Assembly: GCF_000452705.1 (NCBI RefSeq)
Contig: NZ_CP007014.1
Location: 551,001-615,000 of the forward strand
Origin: Pseudomonas syringae CC1557
GTDB lineage: Bacteria; Pseudomonadota; Gammaproteobacteria; Pseudomonadales; Pseudomonadaceae
DNA length: 64,000 nt
Direction: 5' to 3'
Shown here: positions 46,070-53,773 of the stretch, in pieces
Numbering within the stretch: position 1 is the first letter of the stretch
Layout: each line of letters opens with the position of its first letter
Position numbers and translations under genes: made by a program
The notes under the pieces: model-generated
The model's input: only the letters and a program-made list of their open reading frames with translations
What the model was told of the DNA's origin: nothing
The model's database searches: none

Positions 46070-46656
46070 GAACCGCCGAGCATTACGCCGGGCAACTGCA
46101 AGCGCTGTTACCTCCCGGGCCCGCCTGGGACCCGGAGCGGGTGCCGGAACTGCAACAAGTCATCACCGGCCTGTCCCGCGAGTTCTCACGCATCGATGGT
46201 CGCGCGTTCGACCTGCTTAACGAGATGGACCCCGCCACTGTCAGCGAACTGGTGCCGGACTGGGAGCGGGTCATGAACCTGCCCGACCCATGCCTCGGGC
46301 TCAAACCCCTGTTTGCCGACCGGCGTCTGTCAGTGCGCCAGCGGCTGGTGGCTGTGGGAGGGCAGAACGCAGCGTTCTACATCGACATTGCCGTCAGTCA
46401 GGGCTACCCCGATGCCACTGTGACCGAACACCGAACGCCCCGTATGGGGCGTTCGCGTTTTGGTCAGGCGCACTTTGGCACCTGGAACGCGCAATTCATG
46501 TGGACCCTGAACACCGGCGGGCGTCAGCGGCTGGGACGACGCTTCGGGGCCAGCTACTGGGGCGAGCGCTTCGGGGTCAACCCCGGCCTCGCCATCGAGT
46601 GTTTGATCCGTCGAGCGGCACCGGCGCACAGCGTCGAATTCGTTAACTTCAACTGA
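46057..46656 (+). CDS. Mu gp48-like (DUF2313) baseplate-fibre connector
   Basis: A 199-residue DUF2313 protein: RTAEHYAGQLQALLPPGPAWDPERVPELQQVITGLSREFSRIDGRAFDLLNEMDP is the family's N-terminal signature (Mu gp48; P2 gpI analogue). It connects the wedge to the tail fibres. Its ATG overlaps gpJ by 13 bases; the stop lies ten bases before the fibre GTG. The central segment repeats the motif GRSRFGQAHFGTWNAQFMW seen in this family. Confidence 0.87.
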   Translation: MVVIRTAEHYAGQLQALLPPGPAWDPERVPELQQVITGLSREFSRIDGRAFDLLNEMDPATVSELVPDWERVMNLPDPCLGLKPLFADRRLSVRQRLVAVGGQNAAFYIDIAVSQGYPDATVTEHRTPRMGRSRFGQAHFGTWNAQFMWTLNTGGRQRLGRRFGASYWGERFGVNPGLAIECLIRRAAPAHSVEFVNFN

Positions 46657-46666
46657 GGAATACAAT

Positions 46667-48127
46667 GTGGATTATCCCAAGAGTGTGCCAAGCGTAGGCT
46701 TGGTCAGCGGCAAATTTGTAGATGAAAACCCGACTACCGGCACCCCCGGCTCGCTGATCCCGGCGGCATGGGGAAACTCGGTGACGCAGGAGATTTTGAA
46801 TGCAATGGCCGCTGGTGGCGAACAGCCGGACGAAAACAGAACAGACCAGCTTTCTGCGGCTATTACGCAGATTGGTTTGCAGGCCAGGCAGGCCTATCGT
46901 GGTGCCGGTGTCGGGTATACAGCATCCCAGACGCTTCTACCGGGGGTGGCGGGGAACTGGCACAGGATCAACGTCGCCGGCATCACGCTCACATTGCCTT
47001 CCACTGCCAGTGTAGGTATCGGTAAATCCGTGACCTTTCATAACGCATCAACCGGAGCAGCAACCATCAAGGCCAGTGGTGCCGAGGTTATTTCCCTATT
47101 AGGTTCTGGTAGTAATACGTTAAAGCTAAACGCGGCGGAATGGGTAGAGCTTGTCTTTAACACTGACGCGATTTACATCACCAAGCGCGGCAAAATAACA
47201 GAGGTAGAGGAGGTCGACTCTCAACAAGTCTTCTCGTTCAATGCTGATACAGCTTTTACAAGAGACCAGATGGATTTGCTGCTACTGGATGCTACTGGCG
47301 GCAATCGTGTGTTCACACTGCCCTCCTCAAATGCCGCACTAGGCGTAAAGGATGTCATCGTTCGCAGGATAGACGGCAGTGGCAACAGGCTGACCGTTAA
47401 TGCATCTGCCGGGGAAAAGATCAGGTTTCATACCCATTTGAATGCAGCGGGTTATTCCTTTCTGGTTCTGATGGGGGCTGGGGACTGGTGGCATCTGCGC
47501 AGCGATGGTGCCGGGAGTTGGTGGCCGGTAGGACGCTACGACAACACCCCGTTGGGACGACCCGTCTTCGAAACAACGACGTTGTTCAGCCCAGGAGGAT
47601 ACGGAGCGTTGAATGGTGGGCTTCTTAACCGCGCTGACTGGCCGTGGCTTTGGGACCATGCGCAAAAGTCCGGGATGGTTTACACCGAAGCAGCTCGGAC
47701 CGGCAAGGAAGGTGGATGGACCAGTGGTGACGGTGCGCTGACCTTCCGAGGACCCGAAGGTAGGGGCGAGTTCTTGCGGGTACTGGATGAGTCACGTGGC
47801 GTCGATACTTCGCGTGTCGCCGGCTCTTGGCAGGACGGTACCTGGCTGAGGACGGTGGCTCAGGAGTGGAGCGGGTCTGATGTCAGCACCGGCACCTACC
47901 CATTGGGGAACGCTCATGCTCAAGCAGATGGACGCATGAGTTCCACTGGTCCCGGAGGAGCGTTGCCGGCTGGAGCTTTAATTCCGGCTGGAAACATAGC
48001 TTATCTCCCTGAGACAACAGACAACGGAATAATGGGTGCTGTCGAGGTTAACGCAAATTTAATCAACAACTGGATTCGTTTCCGTAGCCGCAACATTGCC
48101 TATCCCGGCCGTATTAAACTGATCTGA
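46667..48127 (+). CDS. Tail fibre / receptor-binding protein
   Basis: A 486-residue fibre starting at GTG 46667 with GAGGAA six bases upstream (an ATG at 46665 is out of frame). The N-terminus DYPKSVPSVGLVSGKFVDENPTTGTPGSLIPAAWGNSVTQEILNAM is the conserved particle-attachment domain. The middle (about residues 90-250) is beta-rich and AT-richer than neighbouring genes, then GALTFRGPEGRGEFLRVLDESRGVD resembles a collar region. The C-terminal tip (about 400-486) should recognise LPS. It is followed by its chaperone. Variation in this gene would set the killing spectrum. Confidence 0.87.
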   Translation: MDYPKSVPSVGLVSGKFVDENPTTGTPGSLIPAAWGNSVTQEILNAMAAGGEQPDENRTDQLSAAITQIGLQARQAYRGAGVGYTASQTLLPGVAGNWHRINVAGITLTLPSTASVGIGKSVTFHNASTGAATIKASGAEVISLLGSGSNTLKLNAAEWVELVFNTDAIYITKRGKITEVEEVDSQQVFSFNADTAFTRDQMDLLLLDATGGNRVFTLPSSNAALGVKDVIVRRIDGSGNRLTVNASAGEKIRFHTHLNAAGYSFLVLMGAGDWWHLRSDGAGSWWPVGRYDNTPLGRPVFETTTLFSPGGYGALNGGLLNRADWPWLWDHAQKSGMVYTEAARTGKEGGWTSGDGALTFRGPEGRGEFLRVLDESRGVDTSRVAGSWQDGTWLRTVAQEWSGSDVSTGTYPLGNAHAQADGRMSSTGPGGALPAGALIPAGNIAYLPETTDNGIMGAVEVNANLINNWIRFRSRNIAYPGRIKLI

Positions 48128-48134
48128 GGACATT

Positions 48135-48701
48135 ATGCCTACTTACTTGATAGATGATGCCGGGGCCCTTATCGGTCCTGTTGAATTACCGGTTATCCCT
48201 GGGCTGGGCGAGCAAACTCCCAGCAATGCGGTAAGTTTGCCGGAGCTGCTGAACCCGCCGATCACAGGCTTTGCCTGGACGATGTTCAATAATGAGCTGC
48301 AACAGGTCACGGATAGTCGTGGCCCTATGTATCGAACAAACGACGGCTCTGTAGAGGAATGGGCCAGTCTGGGTGCGCCTCCTGAAAGGCTCACTACCAA
48401 ACAATGGCCTGGTAAATACTACGTTTGGAGAGAGGGTGACTGGGCTCTTGATACTGAAGCTCAAAAGGCCGCGTTGGCTTCCGCTGCTCTGCTGGTTCGC
48501 GACCAGCGTTTGCAGGAGGCAACCACACGTATTGCCCCATTGCAGTATGCCGTGGATCTGGGAGATGCCACCGAGGTCGAGACGGCAAGTTTGCTTGAAT
48601 GGAAACGCTACAGCGTCAAACTGAACCGGATTGAGCAAAGTCCTGATTACCCTATCCAGATCGAATGGCCGTCCTCCCCCTCGGATGCAACTGCCCTTTA
48701 G
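48135..48701 (+). CDS. Tail fibre assembly chaperone (Tfa-like)
   Basis: A 188-residue protein of the caudovirus tail-fibre assembly (Tfa; Mu gpU) type. The N-terminal half mimics the tip of a fibre; the C-terminal segment ETASLLEWKRYSVKLNRIEQSPDYPIQIEWPSSP carries the family's L-x-x-W-K-x-Y-x-V-x-L-x-R pattern ending in W-P. It starts seven bases after the fibre gene and is needed to fold the fibre trimer in related phages. It is followed by a strong terminator. Confidence 0.83.
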   Translation: MPTYLIDDAGALIGPVELPVIPGLGEQTPSNAVSLPELLNPPITGFAWTMFNNELQQVTDSRGPMYRTNDGSVEEWASLGAPPERLTTKQWPGKYYVWREGDWALDTEAQKAALASAALLVRDQRLQEATTRIAPLQYAVDLGDATEVETASLLEWKRYSVKLNRIEQSPDYPIQIEWPSSPSDATAL

Positions 48702-48706
48702 ACATG

Positions 48707-48806
48707 ACCGCGAGCGCGGTTTTTTTGCCCGTTGCCTACTGAATAGCTAGCCCCTGTAAGGCGCAAGTACAGACGAACTGCCCCGCACTGACGGGGCATT
48801 GTTTTA
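48707..48806 (+). terminator. Two intrinsic terminators after the first fibre chaperone
   Basis: ACCGC-gagc-GCGGT plus seven T (48707-48726) and TGCCCCG-cactga-CGGGGCA with TTGTTTT (48779-48806). The 333-base spacer 48702-49034 otherwise contains no recognised gene, only a lesser palindrome TGACG...CGTCA (48969-48986) and AT-rich DNA just before the next gene. Confidence 0.7.
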
Positions 48807-49034
48807 TCGCCATCCAGTCCGCTTTTAAACAGGAGAGCTTTATCGACTCATGGGGTGGGCCAGTCCTGCAAGCCCCTGAGGAGGATCAATGCCCCTCGAC
48901 TAGCAACAACGACTGAACATCATCCCTGACGGGCGCGCAATGCAGCTCAAACGACACAGGAGGTCCACTGACGCCCGCAAGCGTCAATCATTCATAAACC
49001 CATACTCTCTCAATAGAAAATTAAAGGTATTCAT

Positions 49035-49532
49035 ATGTCCACAGTAATAAGCGCTCGCGATCCACGTTGGTCCGATATGACACACACATACATTAACCTG
49101 TGGGTGTTGTTTGCGGAGTTTAAAGACACTTACGGTGAGGTGCCTTTTAGTGCGTCTCCCTATGACTCCGCTGCTCACGGAGTCGATCTGTTTAACCGTG
49201 CCCTCGCCGGTGAGTTTGGCCCGGTTCTCGAGCCGACCGAGGAGTCGGTCGTGCAGCTGGTGACGAGTCAGCGAAATAACCTATCAAGTAACGCTACCGC
49301 TCAAATCCACTCTTTGCTGGACGAACTGGATATTCTTCAAGACGCCATAGCAATGAATCTGGCGACCGAAGCGCAAGTGAAATCCGTGCCAGCAATAAAC
49401 GCTGAGCTCTACGCGTTCCGTCTTTATCGCGTGCGGCTTTCCCAAATTGACACATTGCCAAGTTACCCAAGGAAGTTCGACTGGCCAGTGGCGCCTGCGC
49501 AGCCTTTTGTGTATGTGCCACCTTCTGAGTAG
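49035..49532 (+). CDS. Second tail fibre assembly chaperone-like protein
   Basis: A 165-residue protein. The N-terminal SARDPRWSDMTHTYINLWVLFAEFKDTYGEVPFSASPYDSAAHGVDLFNRALAGEFGPV is a module found with phage tail proteins (the PF-A-SP-D-x-x-x-HG-x-x-LF-x-R-A-x-x-G-E-F-G pattern), and the C-terminal YAFRLYRVRLSQIDTLPSYPRKFDWPVAP resembles the Tfa tail of the preceding gene. SD AAAGG is seven bases upstream. It lies behind its own terminator and leader, so it might serve an alternative or lost fibre. Codon use looks slightly AT-richer than the baseplate genes. Confidence 0.7.
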   Translation: MSTVISARDPRWSDMTHTYINLWVLFAEFKDTYGEVPFSASPYDSAAHGVDLFNRALAGEFGPVLEPTEESVVQLVTSQRNNLSSNATAQIHSLLDELDILQDAIAMNLATEAQVKSVPAINAELYAFRLYRVRLSQIDTLPSYPRKFDWPVAPAQPFVYVPPSE

Positions 49533-49662
49533 TGGGCCATTTGGCAGGGCGTGCGCAAAAACGAATTGCACTCGACGCCGGCTCTAAAGCTGGCGTTACT
49601 GTTTATGCTTTCGATATCGCCACGACCTGCTGATATGACTGCTGCTAACGACCCAGGTAATG

Positions 49663-49687
49663 ACGCCCCGCAATAGGGGGCGTTTTT
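49663..49687 (+). terminator. Intrinsic terminator before the endolysin gene
   Basis: ACGCCCC-gcaatag-GGGGCGT with five T, between the second fibre chaperone and the lysis genes. It is the fourth internal terminator-like element of the late region. Confidence 0.75.
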
Positions 49688-49772
49688 ACCCGTAATGCGA
49701 GTTGCTCTCGAGTCACGAGAGCTTCGTCGATTGGGGACGCTGACGAGCGTCATAAGCAAGGCAGGAGTAACC

Positions 49773-50318
49773 ATGCCTATCAATCACCAACAACTGCTAC
49801 AAATCCTCCCCAACGCCGGCCTCCAAGCCGGCGTTTTTGTTCCTGCGCTCAACATCGCCATGACTCGCTACTCCATCAACACCCGGCTGCGCATCGCCGG
49901 GTTCATCGCCCAGGTCGGGCATGAATCCGGGCAGCTTCGTTATGTGCGCGAACTGGGTAGCGACAGCTACCTGGCGAAGTACGACACCGGGCAGTTGGCG
50001 CTGCGTCTGGGCAATACGCCAGAGGCAGACGGCGACGGTCAGCTTTACCGCGGCCGTGGGCTGATTCAGGTGACGGGGCGAGCGAATTATGAGGCGTGCG
50101 GGGAGGCGCTCGGGCTGGACTTGCTTGGCCAGCCGCAACTGCTCGAACAGCCAGACCACGCCGCCATGTCGGCGGCGTGGTTCTGGGATCGGGCCAACCT
50201 CAATGTGCTCGCTGACAAGGGAGACTTTTTGATGATCACCCGGCGTATCAACGGCGGCACGAATGGCCTTGCCGATAGACAGGCGCTCTATCAGCGTGCC
50301 TTGGAGGTGCTGCCATGA
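49773..50318 (+). CDS. GH19 chitinase-like endolysin
   Basis: A 181-residue glycoside hydrolase family 19-like lysozyme that would cut the cell wall to release particles. The catalytic region is RLRIAGFIAQVGHESGQLRYVRE (catalytic glutamate near residue 50), followed by YRGRGLIQVTGRANYEACGEALGLDLLGQP and ITRRINGGTNGLADR, typical of phage/pyocin lysins of this family. The ATG at 49773 has AGGAG five bases upstream; earlier in-frame starts lie inside the terminator region. No signal peptide seen, so a holin is required. It overlaps the Rz gene by four bases. Confidence 0.9.
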   Translation: MPINHQQLLQILPNAGLQAGVFVPALNIAMTRYSINTRLRIAGFIAQVGHESGQLRYVRELGSDSYLAKYDTGQLALRLGNTPEADGDGQLYRGRGLIQVTGRANYEACGEALGLDLLGQPQLLEQPDHAAMSAAWFWDRANLNVLADKGDFLMITRRINGGTNGLADRQALYQRALEVLP

Positions 50319-50824
50319 AAGCGCTGGATGTGCGCTTCCTGGTCCTGGCGTTCGTGCTGGGGTCGGGGTTGGGCGTATGGGTTGCCTGGAAGTCGCAGGC
50401 GGCCCGCTATGGCCTGCAACTGTCCACACAACAGCTGACCTGGCAGCGCGAACGCGAGCAGGCGGCACTCGCGGTTATCGATTGGCAGAACGCCGAACAG
50501 TCGCGAAGGCGGGCGCTGGAAGTTCGCCTGCGCGATAGCGACACAACCATTCACAAGGAGTTGAGCGATGCACAAACCTCTCAAGCCCGTTTGCGTGACC
50601 GTCTGGCTACTGCTGATCTGCGGTTGTCAGTCCTCCTCGCCAGCCCTGCCGGTGGCAATGGAATGCCAGTCGCCGCCGATACCAGCGGCGTGGTTCATGG
50701 AAGCCCGCGAGGCGAACTTGACCCAGCGGCTGCTGGACGAATTGTCGCCATCACCGATTACGGCGATCAAGGATTGATCGCCTTGAAGGCCTGCCAAGCC
50801 TATGTGCGCGAGATTGCGCATTGA
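50315..50824 (+). CDS. Rz-like inner-membrane spanin (i-spanin)
   Basis: A 169-residue protein with an N-terminal anchor (VRFLVLAFVLGSGLGVWVAW, about residues 5-25) and a periplasmic coiled-coil region (about 30-105). This is the layout of lambda Rz and of the R-pyocin lysis protein. With Rz1 it fuses inner and outer membranes in the last lysis step. It overlaps the endolysin stop, and Rz1 is nested inside it in another frame. Confidence 0.82.
   Translation: MKALDVRFLVLAFVLGSGLGVWVAWKSQAARYGLQLSTQQLTWQREREQAALAVIDWQNAEQSRRRALEVRLRDSDTTIHKELSDAQTSQARLRDRLATADLRLSVLLASPAGGNGMPVAADTSGVVHGSPRGELDPAAAGRIVAITDYGDQGLIALKACQAYVREIAH
50568..50777 (+). CDS. Rz1-like outer-membrane spanin lipoprotein, nested in Rz
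   Basis: A 69-residue lipoprotein wholly inside the Rz-like gene in the +1 frame. The signal peptide has a hydrophobic core VTVWLLLICG ending in a lipobox I-C-G-C, with the lipidated cysteine at residue 20; the mature part (about 50 residues) is Pro/Ser-rich at its start. Nested Rz1 genes are the rule in lambdoid and pyocin lysis cassettes. An SD GGAG lies eight bases upstream (aaggagttgagcgATG). Confidence 0.82.
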   Translation: MHKPLKPVCVTVWLLLICGCQSSSPALPVAMECQSPPIPAAWFMEAREANLTQRLLDELSPSPITAIKD

Positions 50825-50873
50825 TGTTCCTTTCGGCGTCCCACCCTCGGCCATCGTGCCCCCGCCTCAATCC

Positions 50874-50891
50874 CGCCTCCGCAAGGAGGCG
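50874..50891 (+). terminator. Terminator-like hairpin ending the tailocin region
   Basis: CGCCTCC-gcaa-GGAGGCG, followed after eight bases by TTTT. It probably insulates trpGDC from late transcription, although the T-run is displaced. Confidence 0.6.
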
Positions 50892-50948
50892 CGGTCCTCT
50901 TTTCAGCCTTTGCCCGGCTATCAATCGGTCCCGCCCGGTACTTTCATA

Positions 50949-50977
50949 TTGCACCGGCCCATTCGGTACGCTAATGT
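50949..50977 (+). promoter_or_regulatory. Sigma-70-type promoter of trpGDC
   Basis: TTGCAC (50949-50954), 17-base spacer, TAATGT (50972-50977), just upstream of the leader peptide. It is independent of the tailocin and allows tryptophan genes to be expressed when the island is silent. Confidence 0.65.
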
Positions 50978-51005
50978 CCCGAAACGTACCGATGAGACCC
51001 CTTCC

Positions 51006-51074
51006 GTGACAATTGTCAGCAAACTCTTGATGCGCGTAATCAAGGCTCACGCCCGCTGGCGTTGGCGCGCCTGA
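51006..51074 (+). CDS. trpGDC leader peptide (attenuator peptide)
   Basis: A peptide of 22 residues from GTG 51006, or 14 from ATG 51030 (MRVIKAHARWRWRA), with two Trp codons near its stop. It aligns with the end of gph ahead of trpE ([14 protein letters not shown]), with 26 identical bases at the 3' end. A GCCGG...CCGG motif follows as it does at trpE. Attenuation of trpGDC is known in Pseudomonas; the peptide start is not certain. The region 50892-51237 otherwise has no gene. Confidence 0.68.
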   Translation: MTIVSKLLMRVIKAHARWRWRA

Positions 51075-51237
51075 CTATTTCCTTGCCGGCCCTGCCGGAC
51101 CCGTACCTGTATGCCTTCGATGTGTGATGCTTTTTGCCCTGGTCACCTCAAGCCTTGTGGCTGAAGAGGGGACGCATGAGTGACGCAGAATCCGGAAGGC
51201 TTGAATCAAGTCAGTCAATCAAAAGGTTGATAGCAAA

Positions 51238-51837
51238 ATGTTGCTGATGATCGATAACTACGACTCCTTTACCTACAACGTCGTGCAGTACCTCGGTGAG
51301 CTGGGGGCAGACGTCAAAGTCATTCGTAACGACGAACTGACCATCGCCCAGATCGAAGCCCTGAACCCCGAGCGCATCGTGGTCTCGCCTGGCCCGTGCA
51401 CACCCAATGAAGCCGGCGTCTCGCTTGAGGTGATCAATCACTTCGCGGGCAAACTGCCGATTCTGGGTGTCTGCCTGGGGCACCAGTCCATTGGTCAGGC
51501 GTTCGGCGGTGATGTGGTGCGTGCGCGTGAGGTGATGCATGGCAAAACCAGCCCTGTCGTCCACGAAGACGGCGGTGTCTTTGAGGGCCTGAATCATCCG
51601 TTGGTGGTAACCCGCTACCACTCGCTGGTGGTCAAACGCGATACGCTGCCCGAGTGCCTGGAAGTGACAGCATGGACTGCGCTGGAAGACGGCTCGGTCG
51701 ACGAGATCATGGGCTTGCGCCACAAGACATTGAACGTCGAGGGCGTGCAGTTTCACCCCGAGTCGATCCTGACTGAGCAGGGTCACGAGTTGTTCGCCAA
51801 CTTCCTCAAACAGAGCGGCGGCCAGCGTCAGGGCTAA
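51238..51837 (+). CDS. trpG: Anthranilate synthase glutamine amidotransferase component II
   Basis: TrpG releases ammonia from glutamine for TrpE. The 199-residue class-I amidotransferase begins [19 protein letters not shown] and has the nucleophile cysteine in [17 protein letters not shown] (about residue 79) and the His-Glu of [10 protein letters not shown] near residue 170. It starts the trpGDC operon, about 160 bases after the leader peptide, and is separated from trpE by the tailocin island. Confidence 0.97.
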   Translation: MLLMIDNYDSFTYNVVQYLGELGADVKVIRNDELTIAQIEALNPERIVVSPGPCTPNEAGVSLEVINHFAGKLPILGVCLGHQSIGQAFGGDVVRAREVMHGKTSPVVHEDGGVFEGLNHPLVVTRYHSLVVKRDTLPECLEVTAWTALEDGSVDEIMGLRHKTLNVEGVQFHPESILTEQGHELFANFLKQSGGQRQG

Positions 51838-51846
51838 GGACTTTTT

Positions 51847-52908
51847 ATGAATACCCCGATGAATATCAAAAGCGCGCTGAACCGCGTGGTCAACCAGTTG
51901 GACCTGACCACTGCCGAGATGAGCGACGTGATGCGCGAAATAATGACCGGCCAATGCACCGAAGCGCAGATCGGCTCTTTTCTGATGGGCATGCGCATGA
52001 AGAGCGAAACCATCGACGAAATCGTCGGTGCGGTGTCGGTCATGCGCGAACTGGCGGACAAGGTCGAACTGAAGACGCTCGACGGTGTTGTCGATATCGT
52101 CGGCACCGGTGGTGACGGCGCGAACATCTTCAACGTGTCCACGGCGTCGGCTTTTGTCATTGCCGCCGCTGGCTGTACGGTGGCCAAGCACGGCAACCGC
52201 GCAGTGTCCGGCAAGAGCGGCAGTGCCGACTTGCTGGAGGCCGCAGGTGTGTACCTGAACCTGACGCCTGTTCAGGTGGCCCGCTGCATCGACAGTGTCG
52301 GCATTGGTTTCATGTTTGCCCAGTCTCATCACACTGCAATGAAACATACGGCCGGGCCACGCCGTGAGTTGGGGCTGCGGACGTTGTTCAACATGCTTGG
52401 CCCGCTGACCAACCCGGCTGGTGTTCGCCATCAGATCGTCGGTGTGTTCAATCAGGCGTTGTGCCGTCCGCTGGCTGAAGTGCTGCTGCGTCTGGGCAGC
52501 AAGCATGTGCTGGTGGTGCATTCCCAGGACGGGCTGGACGAGTTCAGCCTGGCCGCGCCGACCTTCGTTGCCGAGCTGAAGAACGGCGAAGTGACTGAGT
52601 ACTGGGTAAATCCGGAAGAGTTGGGTATCAAGAGCCAGAGTCTGTACGGCCTCGCTGTGGAAAGCCCTGCGCAGTCGCTGGAATTGATTCGCGACGCGTT
52701 GGGACGGCGCAAGACCGAGAGCGGGCAGAAGGCTGCGGATATGATCGTGCTCAATGCTGGAGCCGCGCTTTATGCGGCCGATCTTGCTACCAGCTTGAAA
52801 GAAGGCGTAGCGCTGGCACACGATGCACTGCATACCGGCCTTGCGCGGGAAAAACTGGAAGAGTTGGGTGCCTTCACGGCGGTATTCAAGCAGGAGAACG
52901 AAACATGA
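51847..52908 (+). CDS. trpD: Anthranilate phosphoribosyltransferase
   Basis: TrpD joins anthranilate to phosphoribosyl pyrophosphate. The 353-residue protein shows [26 protein letters not shown] (PRPP-binding GTGGD), [19 protein letters not shown], the [31 protein letters not shown] block and the closing [15 protein letters not shown] is six bases upstream of the ATG; the stop overlaps trpC by four bases. Confidence 0.97.
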   Translation: MNTPMNIKSALNRVVNQLDLTTAEMSDVMREIMTGQCTEAQIGSFLMGMRMKSETIDEIVGAVSVMRELADKVELKTLDGVVDIVGTGGDGANIFNVSTASAFVIAAAGCTVAKHGNRAVSGKSGSADLLEAAGVYLNLTPVQVARCIDSVGIGFMFAQSHHTAMKHTAGPRRELGLRTLFNMLGPLTNPAGVRHQIVGVFNQALCRPLAEVLLRLGSKHVLVVHSQDGLDEFSLAAPTFVAELKNGEVTEYWVNPEELGIKSQSLYGLAVESPAQSLELIRDALGRRKTESGQKAADMIVLNAGAALYAADLATSLKEGVALAHDALHTGLAREKLEELGAFTAVFKQENET

Positions 52909-53741
52909 GTGTGCCAACCGTACTGGAAAAGATCCTGGCTCGAAAGACCGAAGAAGTCGCAGCCCGTCGTGCGATCGTGAGCCTGGCCGAGCTGGAACAG
53001 CAGGCTGCCAAGGCAGACGCGCCGCGTGGTTTCTCCAACGCAATGATCAGTCAGGTCAAGCTGAAACAGCCTGCCGTTATTGCCGAGATCAAGAAGGCGT
53101 CGCCGAGCAAAGGCGTCATCCGGGAAAACTTCCTGCCGGCCGAAATCGCCAGAAGTTATCAGGCGGGCGGCGCGACCTGTCTTTCCGTGCTGACCGATGT
53201 CGATTTCTTTCAAGGCTCCGATGCTTACCTGCAAGAAGCGCGTGCAGCGTGCAATCTGCCGGTGATTCGCAAGGATTTCATGATCGACCCGTATCAGGTG
53301 GTCGAAGCGCGTGCCTTGGGCGCGGACTGTATTTTGTTGATTGTGTCGGCGCTGGATGACGTGCGCATGGCCGAACTGGCCGCCGTCGCCAAAAGTGTTG
53401 GCCTTGATGTGCTGGTCGAGGTACATGACGGCGACGAGCTGGATCGCGCGCTGAAAACGCTCGATACCAGGCTGGTGGGGATTAACAATCGTAATCTCCA
53501 CACCTTCGACGTGAGCCTCGAAACCACGCTGGACCTGCTGCCGCGTATTCCGCGTGACCGTATCGTGATTACTGAAAGCGGCATCCTCAATCGGGCCGAT
53601 GTCGAGTTGATGGAAATCAGTGATGTGTATGCATTTCTGGTAGGTGAAGCCTTCATGCGTGCTGAAAAGCCGGGTGCAGAATTGCAGCGTTTGTTCTTCC
53701 CGGAGCGCAAGCCCGCGATGAGCGTTTCCTCGACTGACTGA
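52905..53741 (+). CDS. trpC: Indole-3-glycerol-phosphate synthase
   Basis: TrpC closes the indole ring of tryptophan. The 278-residue TIM barrel has [15 protein letters not shown] (catalytic lysine), [49 protein letters not shown] and TESGI. It is the single-function form (no TrpF fused). It overlaps trpD by four bases and ends the trpGDC unit. Confidence 0.97.
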   Translation: MSVPTVLEKILARKTEEVAARRAIVSLAELEQQAAKADAPRGFSNAMISQVKLKQPAVIAEIKKASPSKGVIRENFLPAEIARSYQAGGATCLSVLTDVDFFQGSDAYLQEARAACNLPVIRKDFMIDPYQVVEARALGADCILLIVSALDDVRMAELAAVAKSVGLDVLVEVHDGDELDRALKTLDTRLVGINNRNLHTFDVSLETTLDLLPRIPRDRIVITESGILNRADVELMEISDVYAFLVGEAFMRAEKPGAELQRLFFPERKPAMSVSSTD

Positions 53742-53773
53742 TGTTTTGAACCGAGCACACGCTGAGGTCCGGC

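Noticed and set aside
48842..48930. Very short open frames between the two fibre chaperones
   Set aside because: Only 4 to 9 codons each, no family pattern; not enough to call genes.
33211..50824. Active prophage
   Set aside because: No integrase, replication, packaging or capsid genes and no attachment-site duplication noticed; the set is tail plus lysis only.
33211..50824. P2-type R-pyocin or F-pyocin as in P. aeruginosa
   Set aside because: Gene order and protein types (gp37, DUF2635, gpL/gpM sizes, DNA_circ_N, GP46, DUF2313) are those of Mu; no flexible-tail set is present.
51211..53043. 610-codon minus-strand frame opposite trpG-trpD
   Set aside because: Both plus-strand genes are unmistakable; the antisense frame is an artefact of GC-rich third positions.
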